NCBI RefSeq assembly: GCF_014138605.1
Contig: NZ_JACJHX010000002.1
Location: forward strand, 473,568 to 537,567
Reading direction: 5' to 3'
From: Peribacillus huizhouensis
Lineage (GTDB): Bacteria; Bacillota; Bacilli; Bacillales; DSM-1321
Length of the DNA stretch: 64,000 nucleotides
This document shows, piece by piece, positions 63,881 through 64,000 of the stretch. The notes beneath the pieces are model-generated. The model was not told the origin of the DNA. It did no database searches and saw nothing but the letters and a program-made list of their open reading frames with translations. A program made the position numbers and the translations under genes. Numbering within the stretch: position 1 is the first letter of the stretch; each line of letters starts with the position of its first letter.

Positions 63881-64000
63881 AGGCTCTTTTCGTAAAGATT
63901 GTTGTTTTTTAGCAAGAAACCAATTCGAACAGATGTTGATTGTAGTGGAAGGTGCGAGACTCCTGCGGGAAAAGCGTGTTGAGGGAGACCCCGCAAGTGC
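63881..64000. mobile_element. MITE-like element, third copy (cut by window edge)
   Basis: AGGCTCTTTTCGTAAAGATT GTTG at 63881 begins the same element as at 43,998, and the next 100 bp (TGTAGTGGAAGGTGCGAGAC, GCGTGTTGAGGGAGACCCCG) are nearly identical. The right end lies outside. Confidence 0.8.

Noticed and set aside
63757..63996. A 79-aa reverse frame over the end of the window
   Set aside because: It runs through the R1 copy and MITE core; the codons are the repeat sequence and there is no ribosome site.

Overview
The window is chromosomal DNA of a low-GC, endospore-forming Bacillaceae species (Bacillus sensu lato). The evidence is the gene order, which follows the Bacillus subtilis pheST / infC / thrS / dnaBI / polA / phoPR / citZ-icd-mdh / pyk-pfkA / accDA / dnaE / ytoI stretch almost gene for gene, together with sporulation genes (sspI, ytxC, ytaF, ytvI, ytrH, ytrI), strong AGGAGG-type ribosome sites and two T-box leaders. 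No rRNA, tRNA, phage, CRISPR array or transposase gene was found.

Layout. 0-3.5 kb: pheT (partial) and pheS behind a Phe T-box, a TrmH-type rRNA methyltransferase, sspI and an unlisted 47-codon gene. 3.6-12.1 kb: HAD hydrolase, M42 aminopeptidase (ysdC), dimeric dUTPase, a small basic protein, a TetR gene with a double-domain AhpD-like protein, ysdB, a DUF4184 protein, a VOC pseudogene, a VTT membrane protein and ysdA. 12.1-17.3 kb: infC-rpmI-rplT behind an L20 leader, thrS behind a Thr T-box, ytxC. 17.7-24.4 kb: dnaB-dnaI, nrdR, a cytosolic protein, speD, gapB. 24.6-34.5 kb: coaE, ytaF, mutM, polA, hflK-hflC, phoP-phoR. 34.9-42.5 kb: VOC and MaoC-like proteins, mdh, icd, citZ, ytwI, ytvI, fxsA. 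42.6-47.6 kb: a UMF1-type MFS transporter and a yndG-yndH-yndJ operon, neither of which sits here in B. subtilis. 47.7-64 kb: pfkA-pyk, malic enzyme-fadR-accD-accA, dnaE, ytrH-ytrI, nrnA, ytpI, ytoI and a small membrane protein.

How the genes work together. Central carbon flow is concentrated here: pfkA/pyk (glycolysis), gapB (gluconeogenesis), citZ/icd/mdh (TCA cycle), malic enzyme and acetyl-CoA carboxylase (pyruvate/malonyl-CoA supply). Regulatory sites can be read directly: two CcpN-type boxes and a CcpA-type cre at gapB, a cre at citZ, and a perfect 13-bp GntR/FadR-type palindrome before the malic enzyme-fadR-acc cluster. Genome maintenance (polA, mutM, dnaE, dnaB/I, nrdR, dUTPase) is the second theme.

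The least explained part is non-coding. The intergenic gaps are filled with at least four dispersed repeat families. One is a 221-236 bp MITE-like element with terminal inverted repeats and 6-bp target duplications. R1 is bounded by AAAGTGAAACTTC and GCATTAACGGGCAGT. R2 carries a GTAGCACGCTAC palindrome and GAAGCCCCGTCC. The fourth is a family of GGGTCAGACC stem-loops that repeatedly falls in convergent gaps and probably terminates transcription from both sides. There is also a 21-bp degenerate tandem array at about 1.96-2.1 kb. I see no clearly new protein-based system; the repeats and the operator sites are the observations most worth following.
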